64,000 nucleotides of DNA from Coleophoma eucalyptorum. Lineage: Eukaryota > Ascomycota > Leotiomycetes > Helotiales > Dermateaceae. Below the pieces are notes generated by a model. It saw nothing but the letters and a program-made list of their open reading frames with translations, was not told where the DNA came from and did not search any database. Positions 1 to 11,466 of this stretch are shown here, piece after piece. A program made the translations under genes and the position numbers. Positions within the stretch are counted from its first letter, which is position 1. Every line of letters starts with the position of its first letter. The stretch is taken from contig JALRME010000015.1 in the NCBI GenBank assembly GCA_026120035.1, positions 248,001 to 312,000 on the forward strand, given 5' to 3'.

Positions 1-425
1 CCTCGCACCACTGGCCTTCCGTGTCTCATATATATAATGTAATATCCATACAGTATGGTATGAAAGAATACTTCGGATTTGTAATATAACCTATACCATT
101 TCCCACTAAAAAAAACATTTCTCGTTCTACAGCCCTTCGTACACGGCCTTGGTGAAAGGCGTAATAGAACCCTTGTTCTTATAAACTGTGCCTCACTCAT
201 AACGGCGTGCTTCTACCTACATGCCGTCTCCACTTGTCGGGAAAAGGGCGTAGAAAGTCACATGCTAGATAATCTGCACAATCTAAATCCATTTAAGATT
301 AAGCGACAAGAAGTTGCCATTAGAAAGGAAAAGGTGGTATTACTTGAAAATAATAGAAGAAAGTACAAGAGCTATTAAACGGGGTTTGTCTGCATAGAAT
401 CCCAGATTTGGTCAACAGTCTGTTA
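1..425. other. Intergenic, 3' flank of HET gene
   Basis: AT-rich sequence downstream of the minus-strand HET gene. Short open frames here have no recognisable domain or codon structure. I see no RNA gene, repeat or regulatory motif I can support. Confidence 0.5.
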
Positions 426-2621
426 TCAGAGCAACTGAATATCCTGCGTTTCAACCCCCTCAAATGCCATTCCCTCTCCATACATAACACCATGGATATA
501 AGCCTCGCCCACAAGCCGATAGGCAGGACTGTTGTTATTCCTTCTCAGCACAAGTGGTACGCTTCCGCCCTCCAACAGGCAAACTACGTCGCCAGCCTGC
601 GTCTGGCCTGGTACCCATCCCATGTATCGTCGTGCTGTTTGGCAGAACTGTCTATTCCTCGCGAGCCGCTCCACTCGCCGGCCAAACAACCGCGAAATAC
701 TCATCTTGGCCTTCCCATCATCCAATGCGATTTCCTCCTCATTCTTCTCCGCTTGCTTATCCCCACCCCGAAGGAGCTTGGAGACTCCTCGAAAGCCCTT
801 GACTAAGTGCTTGTTCGCGTAGACTGGGAACCGACTGCCAGGATTGACGAGAACCAAGCCATCTTTCTCCATCTCGGCACGCTGCTGATCGCGACTGGAG
901 ACGTCGTGCTGTGAAAAGATCTTCATGAGCTGCGGGTTCACTTTGATGTTCTTTTCTCCCGTGGTTGAAGACCTGCCAGTCCACGCACTCGAGGAGAGAA
1001 ATCCGCGGATCACGACTGGGTTTTCAGAAAGCTGCTCGCGCCAGATGCGGAAACACTCGTGTCTGAGTGACTGTGGTGCCGAACCAAACTGGTTGAAAGG
1101 GAGGTTCCCGATTAATGTCATGGTATAGGCCTCAGAGAGAGGCTGGCCCGTTGGGTAAGGAGCGCAGGTGTCAGCAAGCTCCCGCCACTGGTTCTCCAGA
1201 GGCGGCTTGATACGTGTTGAAGTCTCCTTGTCTGTTCCGGACAGCACCTGGGAGTCTTGAAAAGGGTTATTTCCGCTCATGAAGGAATGGATCGGTAGAG
1301 CGACCTTCAACGATCTCAAGACAGCCTTCTCAAATATCTGATCGGAGGGCTCGGAAGACATAGCAAAACCTGGAGTTAAGACTTTGATCGTGTCGATTAT
1401 TCTCCCACGGAGAATTAATACGTCACTAGCTTGGCCATTGGTAGATGTTGTCTTTTCCATGGCTGGTATAATTTGAGCTTTCGTCCTCCCACTTGCTGAA
1501 TACGCCCCAGCAGGTAGAGAGTAACTTTTGGACTTCTGCGTCCAGTCCGGCGCCCAGGATGGTAAGGATTCATGTATCCCAGCTTGAGAAAGCACATTCA
1601 AGTATCCAGATTGAGTGATAGAAGATAGTGCAAATTCCTTGAATGCAACCTGATACGGATTTGACTTGGAATAGCTCACGTGGATAACCTGGCTTTCTTC
1701 CGGCATCACGAGGCCAAGCATAGCATAAATATGATCTCTGGGGTCCTTTGATCCAAAGAGCCTGGTTCCTTTGACAAAATTACTTAGATCTCCATTCTGG
1801 ACTTGCAAGGCTTTCCGGTTTTGGTCGATCTGATTAAGCTCGAGTTGGAAGAAGCGACCTTGAAGCTCCTGATTTTCTGGTTTGTGATCGGTGACAAGGT
1901 TTCTGATGCTGAGAAGTGTGAAAATGCCCTCCAAGGATATGTCTGCCTTGGTAGTGTTCAGATATATTCCGTACCTATCGACGAATTTGAACAGGGCTTT
2001 CCGCAGGACTTCCCACTCCATTTGCTGTTTTCCACAGTATAACGTGAGTCTTCTAGCCACCGCCAATTCTTGAACGATCCAAACGCGCCCGAACCACCCA
2101 CGCCGAATGAAGTTTGCTACTGAAAGCCACGCCAGATGCTCTTCGCCTGTTATATTGGATTTTGGAGGCATGTCGATGAACTTTTCAACGTTGAAGACGG
2201 CTTGATCTTCTTGGCTTTGCTCTCCAACCCAAGCGGCAACTCGTTCCGCGCCACGGTAGGTATCACACATCAAACGAACTTGAATTGCTTTTTCTTCCTC
2301 GTCCTTCTGGTTAATGCACACAGCATCAACCCAGAGAACTCTCGGCCGATCTGGATAGCGTAATGCTCTCAAGGCAATGGCTAAACTTTGTCCTATGTTT
2401 AGTTTTTTGTCATTGCAAAGAATGTCCTCATTCAGATTCGAATCTCCCCAGGTGTATGAAAGTGCCTCGTAACTGGGAGGCTGGTTGCGTTGATGAACCT
2501 CAATAGTGCAACGTATATCCTTGGATGTTTTACCAGGTAGGATATGAAGAAGGCGGATTTCTCCCCGTTGCAGAGGGCTGTAGGTGAAAGGAGAAGGTTT
2601 TGATCCAAACATCTTGCACAA
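426..2621 (-). CDS. Heterokaryon incompatibility (HET) domain protein
   Basis: This is a single-exon gene of 731 residues. The N-terminal third carries the three blocks of the fungal HET domain: YEALSYTWGD at residues 51-60, WVDAVCINQ at 97-105 and WFGRVWIVQE at 176-185. Near the C-terminus is the tail typical of these proteins (YRLVGEAYIHGVMYGEGM). HET domains trigger growth arrest or cell death when genetically different hyphae fuse, and many act in TIR-like self/non-self recognition. No NACHT, ankyrin or WD40 module follows, so this is the common stand-alone form. Met-4 is an alternative start. The partner that would activate it is not visible here. The family call is firm; a role in incompatibility of this particular copy is inference, because genomes of this group carry dozens of HET genes. 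Confidence 0.93.
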   Translation of the reverse strand: MCKMFGSKPSPFTYSPLQRGEIRLLHILPGKTSKDIRCTIEVHQRNQPPSYEALSYTWGDSNLNEDILCNDKKLNIGQSLAIALRALRYPDRPRVLWVDAVCINQKDEEEKAIQVRLMCDTYRGAERVAAWVGEQSQEDQAVFNVEKFIDMPPKSNITGEEHLAWLSVANFIRRGWFGRVWIVQELAVARRLTLYCGKQQMEWEVLRKALFKFVDRYGIYLNTTKADISLEGIFTLLSIRNLVTDHKPENQELQGRFFQLELNQIDQNRKALQVQNGDLSNFVKGTRLFGSKDPRDHIYAMLGLVMPEESQVIHVSYSKSNPYQVAFKEFALSSITQSGYLNVLSQAGIHESLPSWAPDWTQKSKSYSLPAGAYSASGRTKAQIIPAMEKTTSTNGQASDVLILRGRIIDTIKVLTPGFAMSSEPSDQIFEKAVLRSLKVALPIHSFMSGNNPFQDSQVLSGTDKETSTRIKPPLENQWRELADTCAPYPTGQPLSEAYTMTLIGNLPFNQFGSAPQSLRHECFRIWREQLSENPVVIRGFLSSSAWTGRSSTTGEKNIKVNPQLMKIFSQHDVSSRDQQRAEMEKDGLVLVNPGSRFPVYANKHLVKGFRGVSKLLRGGDKQAEKNEEEIALDDGKAKMSISRLFGRRVERLARNRQFCQTARRYMGWVPGQTQAGDVVCLLEGGSVPLVLRRNNNSPAYRLVGEAYIHGVMYGEGMAFEGVETQDIQLL

Positions 2622-3608
2622 AACTTTCTGATCCTTTATTGCTTGCTTCTAAGAGATGTCAACTCAGCTCGTTCTGTTCAGGCAGGAATGACTGGCATCT
2701 GTCACGTTTCCCAGGTCAGATAGAAAGAATTGCTTTTGGGTGTTCTAATCCTTATTTTTATTTTGTAAGGACTTCTGTTTAATAAATAAAGGAGAAGAGT
2801 TGGACGCCTGAAAGAAATGGATATCTTATAATGATCACCCGTGTGCTTATACCGCTTCAAGCTTCAACGTGACATAAGCTCAGCCTCAGCTGTTCATCAG
2901 CTGTGGCGGGGCACCATCGAGAAGTAGACTTGCCTGTCTTAAAAATAGAACTATAGGGATTGTGCCTCGAAAAAAGACACAAATTACCACAGTCAAAGTT
3001 AAGTTAACAAGGGCGAAAAGAAAAATGAACTTTATGCATAATTAGACAGTGTGTGTCACGTGGTTACAGAATGTGTCGTCATGCCGTAGTCAAGTCTGGA
3101 GACGCACATGCCATATGCATGAGATACAGTAACTGATAGAGAGCCAATAGCTTGAAGATTTGCTGTATTGATCTTTCGGCCACTAAATGATTATGCTCAT
3201 ACATTTCGGGTACCGTGTCAGGTGACTTCGACTCGATCCGAAGGCTTGATGATAAGAGACGTACAGATAGTCGTGTCCCGTACGTCTCGTTCAGTCTTGT
3301 TCTTTTGAGTTATGTTGATAGGTTGAGTGCCAATTACCGCAAGCTGGCTTACGAAACATGCAGTATTTATGCGACGAAAATGACCTCATGTACTATACAA
3401 TCCTGAGTCACTCACCGATGTCCTATACTCTAAGCGGCTTGCCGCATCTGGATTGGCCTCTGTCAATTTTCAGTGGCACGGACTTAGCTCTTCGAGGTAC
3501 CTTGATCCATTATATCTTCATGCATGCCGTAGGGAAATAAGCTCAATGGTATGCTCGAACTCGTTCTACATATTCTTTACAGTAATCGTAGAGCGATGTT
3601 CCGCGACG
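2622..3608. promoter_or_regulatory. Divergent intergenic region, HET / ABC transporter
   Basis: Roughly 1 kb separates the divergently transcribed HET gene and the ABC transporter, so promoters for both must lie here. It is AT-rich, and I recognise no clear operator. Small open frames inside it (for example around 3215-3540) have no family resemblance and overlap the likely transporter leader. Confidence 0.4.
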
Positions 3609-6600
3609 ATGGCCTTCCCGAGACAGCAATTCCTGGGCACTCAATTGGCTGTCAGTAACTGGCAACTAGAACAGAATTGCAATGATGAGGCATTTGGCCC
3701 TTGGAGTGATTGCCGTCTAGACTTCACAATGTTCTTTGAAGAAGCAGTCCTGTCTGCTCTGCCTTCAATTGCTTTTCTGCTCGCTTTCTTGATCAGGGTT
3801 AGAGCACTATATGGACAAGATGAGAAAGTTCTTTCGAATAGCGTACGGATTCAAAAGATGGTTAGTAATTGCTCTAGATATAAGTATTCATCAAATACTA
3901 AAACAGTCAGATTATTACTATATCATTGACTTTGATTCAAGTAATTTTGCTGGTCATGTATTCTGTAGATCGTTCAATTGCTACGAGTGCATCCCTACCC
4001 TCGTGTATTCTGAGTTTTCTCGCGGGAATTGGAATGATTGTCTTGTCATATCTAGAGCATCAACGTTCAGTTAGACCATCTGTACTACTATGCACCTACC
4101 TTATCACCACTCTGCTGCTCGACATACCTCAGCTTCGAACAGAGGTCAAGGCCGGAAGTCACAGATATATATCGATATTCCTGCTTGTCCACATAACTTC
4201 TTGGTTCATGAAGTTCTCGCTTCTTATCCTAGAATCTAGGGGTAAAAGAGCTATTCTCAAGCACGAATATCAGAACCTACCACCAGAGTCCACAAGCGGC
4301 TTTATAAATCGAAGTTTCATGTGGTGGCTCAATGGTCTCTTTCTCCAAGACCCAAAGCGTCTCCTCACCATATCAATGTTATATAACCTTGACGAAGATC
4401 TTGCAACGCAAGTATCCGGCGATAGGTTGCAGAAGGCTTGGGATGCGTGTTGTACGTATTCAGCTCCTTGGCGCGTACGTATATCTGACTGTATAAGCAC
4501 AATCTGAAGGACGGTTCTGTTTCGTTTGGGCTGTATGGCGATGTTTTCGCCGGCCTTATAGTTATGTAGTTGTCCCACGATTATGGCTCATCGCCCTTAC
4601 ATTTGCGCAACCATCCCTCATAGCTGAGGTCATCAATCTCATTACCAACGAAGACACTGCTAGAAGCCGGGAAGTCGGACACCTCTTAATTTTCGCCACC
4701 GCGTTGATATATGTTGGCATTGCAGTATGTACATCTCATAATTTTCTGATACCCATACTGATGGTTCAAGATTGCCGAACTTCATACTAGCCACAATCTC
4801 TACCGCTTCATTACGATGTTTAGAAGTGCCGCAATAACTCTCATATATAACCGCTCGCTCGTTCTCGAGGATCGTCTTGATGATACGAATGGAGCTGTTA
4901 CACTTATGAGCACCGATGTTGACACCATTACATCCTGCTTTGATAATTTGAATGATTGCTGGTCCCGATTCATCGAGATTATCATCGGCACCATCCTCCT
5001 AACACGACAACTAGGTTGGGTCTCAATTATACCTTTGGTTATCGTTGCCTGTAAGCTTCAAGTCTTGTACTTAAACGCCTTTGCTAATGGAGCTAGTCTC
5101 CACGATGGGTGCGTCGTGGGTGACGCAGATCCTCGGCTCAACCAGAAGAATATGGGTAGAGGCAACTCAGCGACGAGTTTCAATGACGACCGCGATGCTG
5201 AATGAGATGAAGAGTCTCAAAATGATGGGCCTCGCTGATGTCATGGGTGAGACTGTGCAAAGTCAAAGAGTACAAGAGACAAAACGAATGGAAAAGTTCG
5301 CCTGGGTGATTGTGTGGAAGAACACTATCGGTATGTCCTCTGGAGCGGCCAAATATAAGAACTAACAGCTGCAGCAAATATCCCGTTCGTAACGGCTCCT
5401 GCAGCTACCTTTTCTGTTTATGCTACTCAAGCTTATTTTAGCGGAGCGGATTCTCTTAACACTACTCAGGCATTTACTAGTCTGGCACTCATTACGCTAG
5501 TTTGCAACCCTGCTGCAGGATTACTACAAGCGGTACCAAATGTTGTAGGAAGTATTGGATGCTTTGAAAGAATCCAGAAATATTTGTTGGAGAATACTAA
5601 AGAGGATTACTTGGTTGCGCTGGAATCCGCCACAGGTCATTTGCTCGATACCAAGAACAATGAACATCCTATAGAAGTACCTCTACTCCCATCACCTCAC
5701 AACGAGCTAAGTATAGTCATGCTTGCTAAGGAAATCACCCTCAAGCCTTCTACAGACTCAAGTGCTGTTGTTCAAGATTTTAATCTTACTTTATATGAAG
5801 GGACCATTACTATAATAACTGGACCTGTGGGCACAGGGAAATCAACAGTTCTAAAAGCGCTCCTTGGCGAACTTTCTCCTGTTCACGGCTATATATGCAC
5901 ACGTACAAAATCGGTTGCATACTGTTCTCAAACTCCATGGCTACCAAATACCACCATTCGTTCGGCCATTGTTGGTCCCCGATCACAACTTGTGGCAGAT
6001 AATATAGACCAGAAATGGTACGAAACTGTCCTAGATATCTGTGCTCTCAAATATGATATTTCAAAGCTACGAGATGGAGACCAGACAAAGATTGGTAGTA
6101 AAGGTATCGCTTTGAGTGGTGGTCAGAAAATGAGAGTTGCTCTTGCAAGAGCTATCTTTTCTCGGAGCAGTCTGTTGATTCTAGATGACGTGTTCAGTGC
6201 ACTTGATCAGAAAACGCAGAGATGGGTCTTCGAAAGACTTCTCGGAAATGGCTCTTTAGTTAAGAAAGCGGGGACAACCATCATCCTCGTCACACACGCT
6301 GGTATTTTAGAGTAATCACTGAGATTTTCGAATCTACTAATATTCATTGTAGTTGAATATCTATCAATGGCTGACCAGGTCATTGTAATCGGTCCAGACA
6401 GTGATCTCAAGCAAGGGACCTACAACGAATTGCGGGATTTTGGCCATTTCAGCGGTAGACAGCAAGAAGAAAATGATACCAAGCCAAGCATCGAAGAAGA
6501 ACAGTCCCCAGAGGTCCCTTTTGAAGAGAAATTGGCAAAGATTGGAGCGGATGAGAGAGCACAGGATCTCACAAGGAAGACCGGAGATATTGCTGTCTAT

Positions 6601-8571
6601 AGCTACTACCTCAGATCTGTTGGTGTTCTACCAATGCTAGCATTTGTTGGCTTTGTGGTTTTGTATGTAATATCAGGGAGCTTCAGTCGTACGTTCATGC
6701 ACCTAACCTGCTGTTACCCCTATGGTTTATACTAATTATTATAGAAATATGGCTGAAGTGGTGGAGTGATATTGAAGGTCGTCAGATGTTACTTTATATT
6801 GTTGTATATTTTCTCCTATCTTTTGGATATTCGTTCGGCAATGGTGGTTTTGTATGGTAAGAGACTTGGATCCAAGATTACTGGAATCTTCAACTAAATT
6901 TCTAGGGCAATCTGCGTTTGGATAGGTCCATCTACAGGAAGGAAGCTACATAAAGTTCTACTTGACAGCGTGTTAAAGTACTATTCCCAAAATAACACAA
7001 GAAGCAATAGCTAATATCTAAGAAGTGCTCCAATGTCTTTCTTTACGAAAACAGAAACAGGCATATTGGTCAATAAATTCAGCAACGATATGACTTTGAT
7101 CGAGGGCCAGCTTGCAGTCGGAGTTCTTGCAACAGTCTCAAGTTAGTCTTTATTTTGCTTGGAGATAGGGCCATACTTACGGTCTTCAGATCTGATCACA
7201 TCTTTTGCGGAAGCCGCCTTGGTCGCAACCGGCTCTAAATACATGGCCTTAACTATTCCGTTACTCTTACTAGCACTATATAAACTTCAAAAGCGCTACC
7301 TACAAACCTCTCGACAGCTGCGTTTTCTTGATCTTGAAACACGAAGTCCCATCTACGCCCACTTCCTTGAGACACTTTCAGGACTTTCAACTATTAGGGT
7401 ATTCGGATGGGAGCAAGAATCAAAAGAAATCAACCTCAAGGTTGTGGACGATAGTCAGAAACCATATTACTTGTTGTTCTGTATTCAGAGATGGTTGGAG
7501 CTTGTACTCAATTTGGTCGTTGCGGCTATGGCAATTGTCGTTGTTGCACTTGCAACGAGTCTGAGGGCTTCGACTAGTCCAGGTTTGTTAGGTGTCAGCC
7601 TGAACAATATCCTCTGTGGGTTCATTTCTATTAAAAGAAGCACTACAACAAGTTAATCTAATGTATTATAGCCTTTAATAGCACACTCTCTATGTTTGTC
7701 AATGGCTGGACGGCTCTCGAAACGTCTCTTGGCGCCATTGCTCGCCTCAAGAATTTCGAAAATACAACCCCTGTTGAAGCGACAGGAAGAGAAGATATCA
7801 TTCCAGATAATAACTGGCCTTCGAAAGGTCGAATAGAATTCAGGGAAGTCTCGGCTTCTTATGAGTAATAGAACAATCCAAACTCTGCTATACTATACAC
7901 TAATAACTCCTAGTGCCACAAGATCAGTCCTTGACGACATCTCAATCAACATTTCACCGGGCGAAAAGGTAGCAATCAGCGGACGTACCGGTTCTGGAAA
8001 ATCAACTCTGCTCTCCCTCCTACCACGCCTCCTCCCTATCTCAAGCGGGAGCATCTTAATCGACGACACGGATATCTCTCGTGTTCCCCTCCATATCCTC
8101 CGTACCAGACTTATCACAATTCCTCAAGATGTGCCCAAGTTTCCAGGCACTGTCCGGCACAACCTTTATCCACACCCTTCACCACACGTGCCAGACACCT
8201 TGATAATCTCGGCATTGCAGACCGTCAACCTATGGCGCATCATCAAAGAGCGGGAAGGTATTCTCGACGCTGAATTATCTTCTGGTAGCCTTTCAAAAGG
8301 TCAATGGCAATTATTTGCACTCGCGCGAGCAGTATTGCAGAAGGAGAATATGGGGAATGAGAATTGGAATGCTGGAAATATTCTGTTGATGGATGAGGTG
8401 ACGAGTGGACTTGATGAGGAGACGGAGCGGATAATGGATGAGGTTGTGCAAAGGATGTTTAAAGATTCCACAGTATTGCTTGTTAGTCACTCAAGAGAGA
8501 GGTTGAAAGATATGGATACTGTACTAAAAATGGATGCGGGGAAGATTGTGGAGATAGTGAGATTAAATTGA
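3609..8571 (+). CDS. ABCC (MRP-type) multidrug transporter, 13 exons
   Basis: Splicing thirteen exons gives one uninterrupted 1458-residue protein, the normal ABCC length: 3609-3860, 3911-4451, 4498-4724, 4771-5050, 5097-5330, 5375-6301, 6353-6688, 6745-6856, 6906-6977, 7023-7141, 7190-7615, 7672-7864, 7914-8571. Every intron is GT-AG and about 44-56 bp. The order is an N-terminal hydrophobic TMD0, TMD1, NBD1 (Walker A GPVGTGKST, signature LSGGQKMRVALARA, Walker B LLILDDVFSALD, H-loop VTHA), TMD2, NBD2 (Walker A GRTGSGKST, signature LSKGQ, Walker B ILLMDEVTSGLD, H-loop VSHS). NBD1 has Asp in place of the catalytic Glu after Walker B, the usual degenerate site of MRPs. Family members export conjugates, drugs and secondary metabolites across plasma or vacuolar membranes. 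The substrate is unknown. The start at 3609 is the first Met giving a plausible TMD0; an in-frame upstream ATG exists near 3546. Confidence 0.93.
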
Positions 8572-8824
8572 TGTGTATATTAAAAGACTAGAGTTTATTG
8601 ATTATACGCTGTATCCTTCCGATATCATTAGAATAGCTAGGCTATTATAGCTTGTTGACCGATATGGATAGTGAAGTATTTACATTCTCCTGCTCATATA
8701 TACCTTACCCATCATCCTATTAAATAAGCTATCATTGCGACAGTTTCACCATAGAATTATAACCTCCTGGCTCCCGTGCTGACAGGTACCCCCTTACATC
8801 AGGGGTCCTACCACCGACACCAAA

Positions 8825-10572
8825 TTACGACATAGTGTAAATAAGCGGTTCCAAGGCTTTCAAGTTCAACTATAAGAAACAATCAGTCAGATGCAGCTTA
8901 AAAGCACCCAAATTTGGCCAGTAATAGGAAGATGGGAAACCAAACAGAGAACAATCTTACTGCTGCGGGAGTAATCTCTGAGACGTTCGCAATACCAAGA
9001 TTGCCAGCGTCCGCTATGATCTCATCTTTCATCATATCAATTAATCGAGCTACGCCATCAGCGCCATAAATGTTGGAGTACATGAATCTATTTGGCGGAA
9101 GCGCAAAATTCAGTATGTAATCTCAGGACAGAATTCACTCCGCAAGCCTCCTAGTTAAAGATGCATAGGTGTGCCAAAAATAAACTTACGGTCTTCCCAT
9201 GCCCACAGCTTTGACACCCATGGCCAATAACTTCAACACATCTGTACCATACCTGACCCCACAATCGGCCAAGACTTCGGTCTGGTTGAACACCTGGGGA
9301 GCGTTGTTGTAAATCTCCATGATGATTTCCATAGTGCTTTGTGAGGTATCGAGCTGGCGTCCGCCGTGGTTGGAGATAAAGATCGCGGGTGCGCCGTGTT
9401 CGACAGCTAGGAGGGCATCCTCGACGGTTTGAATTCCTTTTGGGATGATGGGCAGGGAGGTCATGTTTTTGAGGGTTTCATAGAGGTCCCACTATGAGGG
9501 GTTAGTTAGGATAAAAATGTCCGAGTTGGGGGGGAAGGGCGAAGGTACGGTTGAAGGAAGATAATTGTAATCACTGTTTTACAAATTAGATTATTGAGCT
9601 TTGGTGGCGGGGTATTAATAGCTAGTAGTGAGAAATTACTTACTTCTCGCTGTGTGTCCATCGCGCACTTCGTGATCGCGTTGGTCCCCATGCATTATCT
9701 ACCGACCACACGATCGCTTTACTGCCGGCGGCTTCGGCTTCGTCGAAATCGGTCTGGACATTTGAGAGTTTGCTGCGAACATAAATCTGGCTCTTGTAAG
9801 TATGTGAACTACATAAATAGCTCTTCATCGGCAGGAAATCTCACCTGCTGAAACGTAACTTGTCCAGCAGCTTTCGCTGCCGCGATTTCTTCAATTGATA
9901 GGGTTGCAAATAATGATGGCTGTTGAAATCTAGTTAGAAGATCGTTTATTCTTTTCCTTCTTCCTTTGGGACTTACAATGTAGAGAATTCCTCCCGTGTT
10001 CGCTCCCTGTATCAGTCCCACTTCTGCAACCGGATTGGCTTTTCCGGCTTTCGCTGCGGGAGAGATAAAGAATGGGGCGCTGAAATTGTATCCGAGGATT
10101 GTAGTGCTGGGGAATTATTTAGTACCATTACTTGCGGCGAAACATTAGATTGGTGTCAGACTTCAATGTGTATGGAACGCCAGTAATGTCTCGCAAGACC
10201 CGTGGTCTCAGTTTGACTTTATTGTATGTCTCGAGATTCGATCGGTACGCTTCATACTCAGTTAGACTCTTGCAATCAATATTTCAAAGGGATCAGTATC
10301 GAAAAAGCCGACGTACTAAATTCCCCAGCTGCACCCGTTCGATAGTACGAGTAATTAGCACTGGGCATGTATGCTCTGGCAGCAAATTCAAAATCTGGAA
10401 TCGCAATAATGTCATCGAGAGGGATAAGCGTTCCTGAAGCTTCAGCAGGCGTGTCGTTCCCTAGAAAAGTTGTGATTCCCGTATCTGGTTCATTAAGGAA
10501 AGGACGTGCGGCTTGGCATTGGTAGGCCAGCAGCGCAAAAGAGAAAACGAGCGTGGAGAACGATTGCATCAC
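8825..10572 (-). CDS. Secreted FMN-dependent 2-hydroxyacid dehydrogenase
   Basis: This multi-exon gene encodes an alpha-hydroxyacid oxidase/dehydrogenase-fold (TIM barrel, FMN) protein. The family oxidises L-lactate, glycolate or related 2-hydroxy acids to 2-oxo acids. The diagnostic active-site block SNHGGRQLD is at about 9350, followed by the FMN-phosphate strand region (LADCGVRYGTDVLKLLAMG, then GMGRPF). The N-terminus (MMQSFSTLVFSFALLAYQCQA) is a good signal peptide, so the enzyme is predicted secreted or vacuolar, unlike mitochondrial cytochrome b2, and no heme domain is present. The last exon is short: a donor after CCCGCAGCA joins sequence ending LNLKALEPLIYTMS at stop 8825-8827. The first two introns (near 10300 and 10150) are the least certain; the barrel is about 13 residues longer there than in relatives unless another intron is removed. 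Substrate is not determined. Confidence 0.82.
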
Positions 10573-11466
10573 GATGAGTGATGTGCGTTAAAGAGCAACT
10601 AGAGAGCGGAATCAAAATAAAAGTAAAGAGCGAGAGGAGCTGGGGAAGAATGACAGAGCTGGACGTGCCCAGTTTATACTGACATGGAATTCTGGTATAT
10701 GCGAGATCCCCAGCTGCTCATGAGCACTGAATTGCCTTATCAGATCATTGAGCAGGGCTGTGCCGAAATACCGCTGCACAGCTACCGGACAATCCTGGTA
10801 AAGCAGAGCTGAACGCTGCAATCCCCATGACAGATAACGGACCGGATCACACAATACAAGTAAGGTTATTTGACAAGTAGGGAAAATGGCGAACGTGTTG
10901 CAGAAAGTGGATTGACTTTTTATGTACAGTTCAGGAGGTGCGAAGTAACCCGTAAGCATTTGGGCAAATCTGGAAGGTCGTCCTGATCTGCCGTGCATAT
11001 CATCTATAAGCGAGAGGCGCAAGCGAGGAGACGAGAGCAGTTTTGCTTCGGATTTGCCTGTTATGGACCTTGGCACTGGAGGAACAAGGTGACGTGAATA
11101 AGAGTAGCTCAGACAATAAAGGGCGGGATATTACGATCTGGGTTGATCAGAGGATGGTCTGATCGTGATATGATATTCTGTATCTACAGTATACCCCAAG
11201 GATATGAGCTGACCATTTCCTGCTAATCACATTCAATTACCGCCAAAAACAAATTTCTTTTCGTAGCAAGGATCGACGGGGCCTAACCTCCAACGAGATT
11301 TCTTACAGCGATTCCGCGATCAATAGTGAAATAAAACAGTCTTAGACAGCACAGACTCATATATGTGCACTTCTTCATATTGCGCATACAAAAGATAGGC
11401 GTAAGTATCCGAAGAAGAGGAACATCGAAAAAACTATTGAAGGATGTGTTCCGACACGTAAGCTAC
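10573..11466. promoter_or_regulatory. Intergenic: FMN dehydrogenase promoter and amidase 3' end
   Basis: About 900 bp upstream of the FMN dehydrogenase start and downstream of the amidase stop, both on the minus strand. A 154-codon minus-strand open frame (10612-11076) shows no domain and is probably chance. GATA-type hexamers (TTATCA near 10738 and AGATAA near 10852) occur but are too common alone to call. No CGG-N7-CCG element was found here by eye. Confidence 0.4.

Noticed and set aside
5050..5380. Apparent frameshift in the ABC transporter
   Set aside because: Resolved by two short introns (5051-5096 and 5331-5374) that restore one continuous frame, so the gene is not broken.
10612..11076. 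154-codon minus-strand open frame between FMN dehydrogenase and amidase
   Set aside because: No recognisable domain, no splice logic, and it occupies the dehydrogenase promoter.
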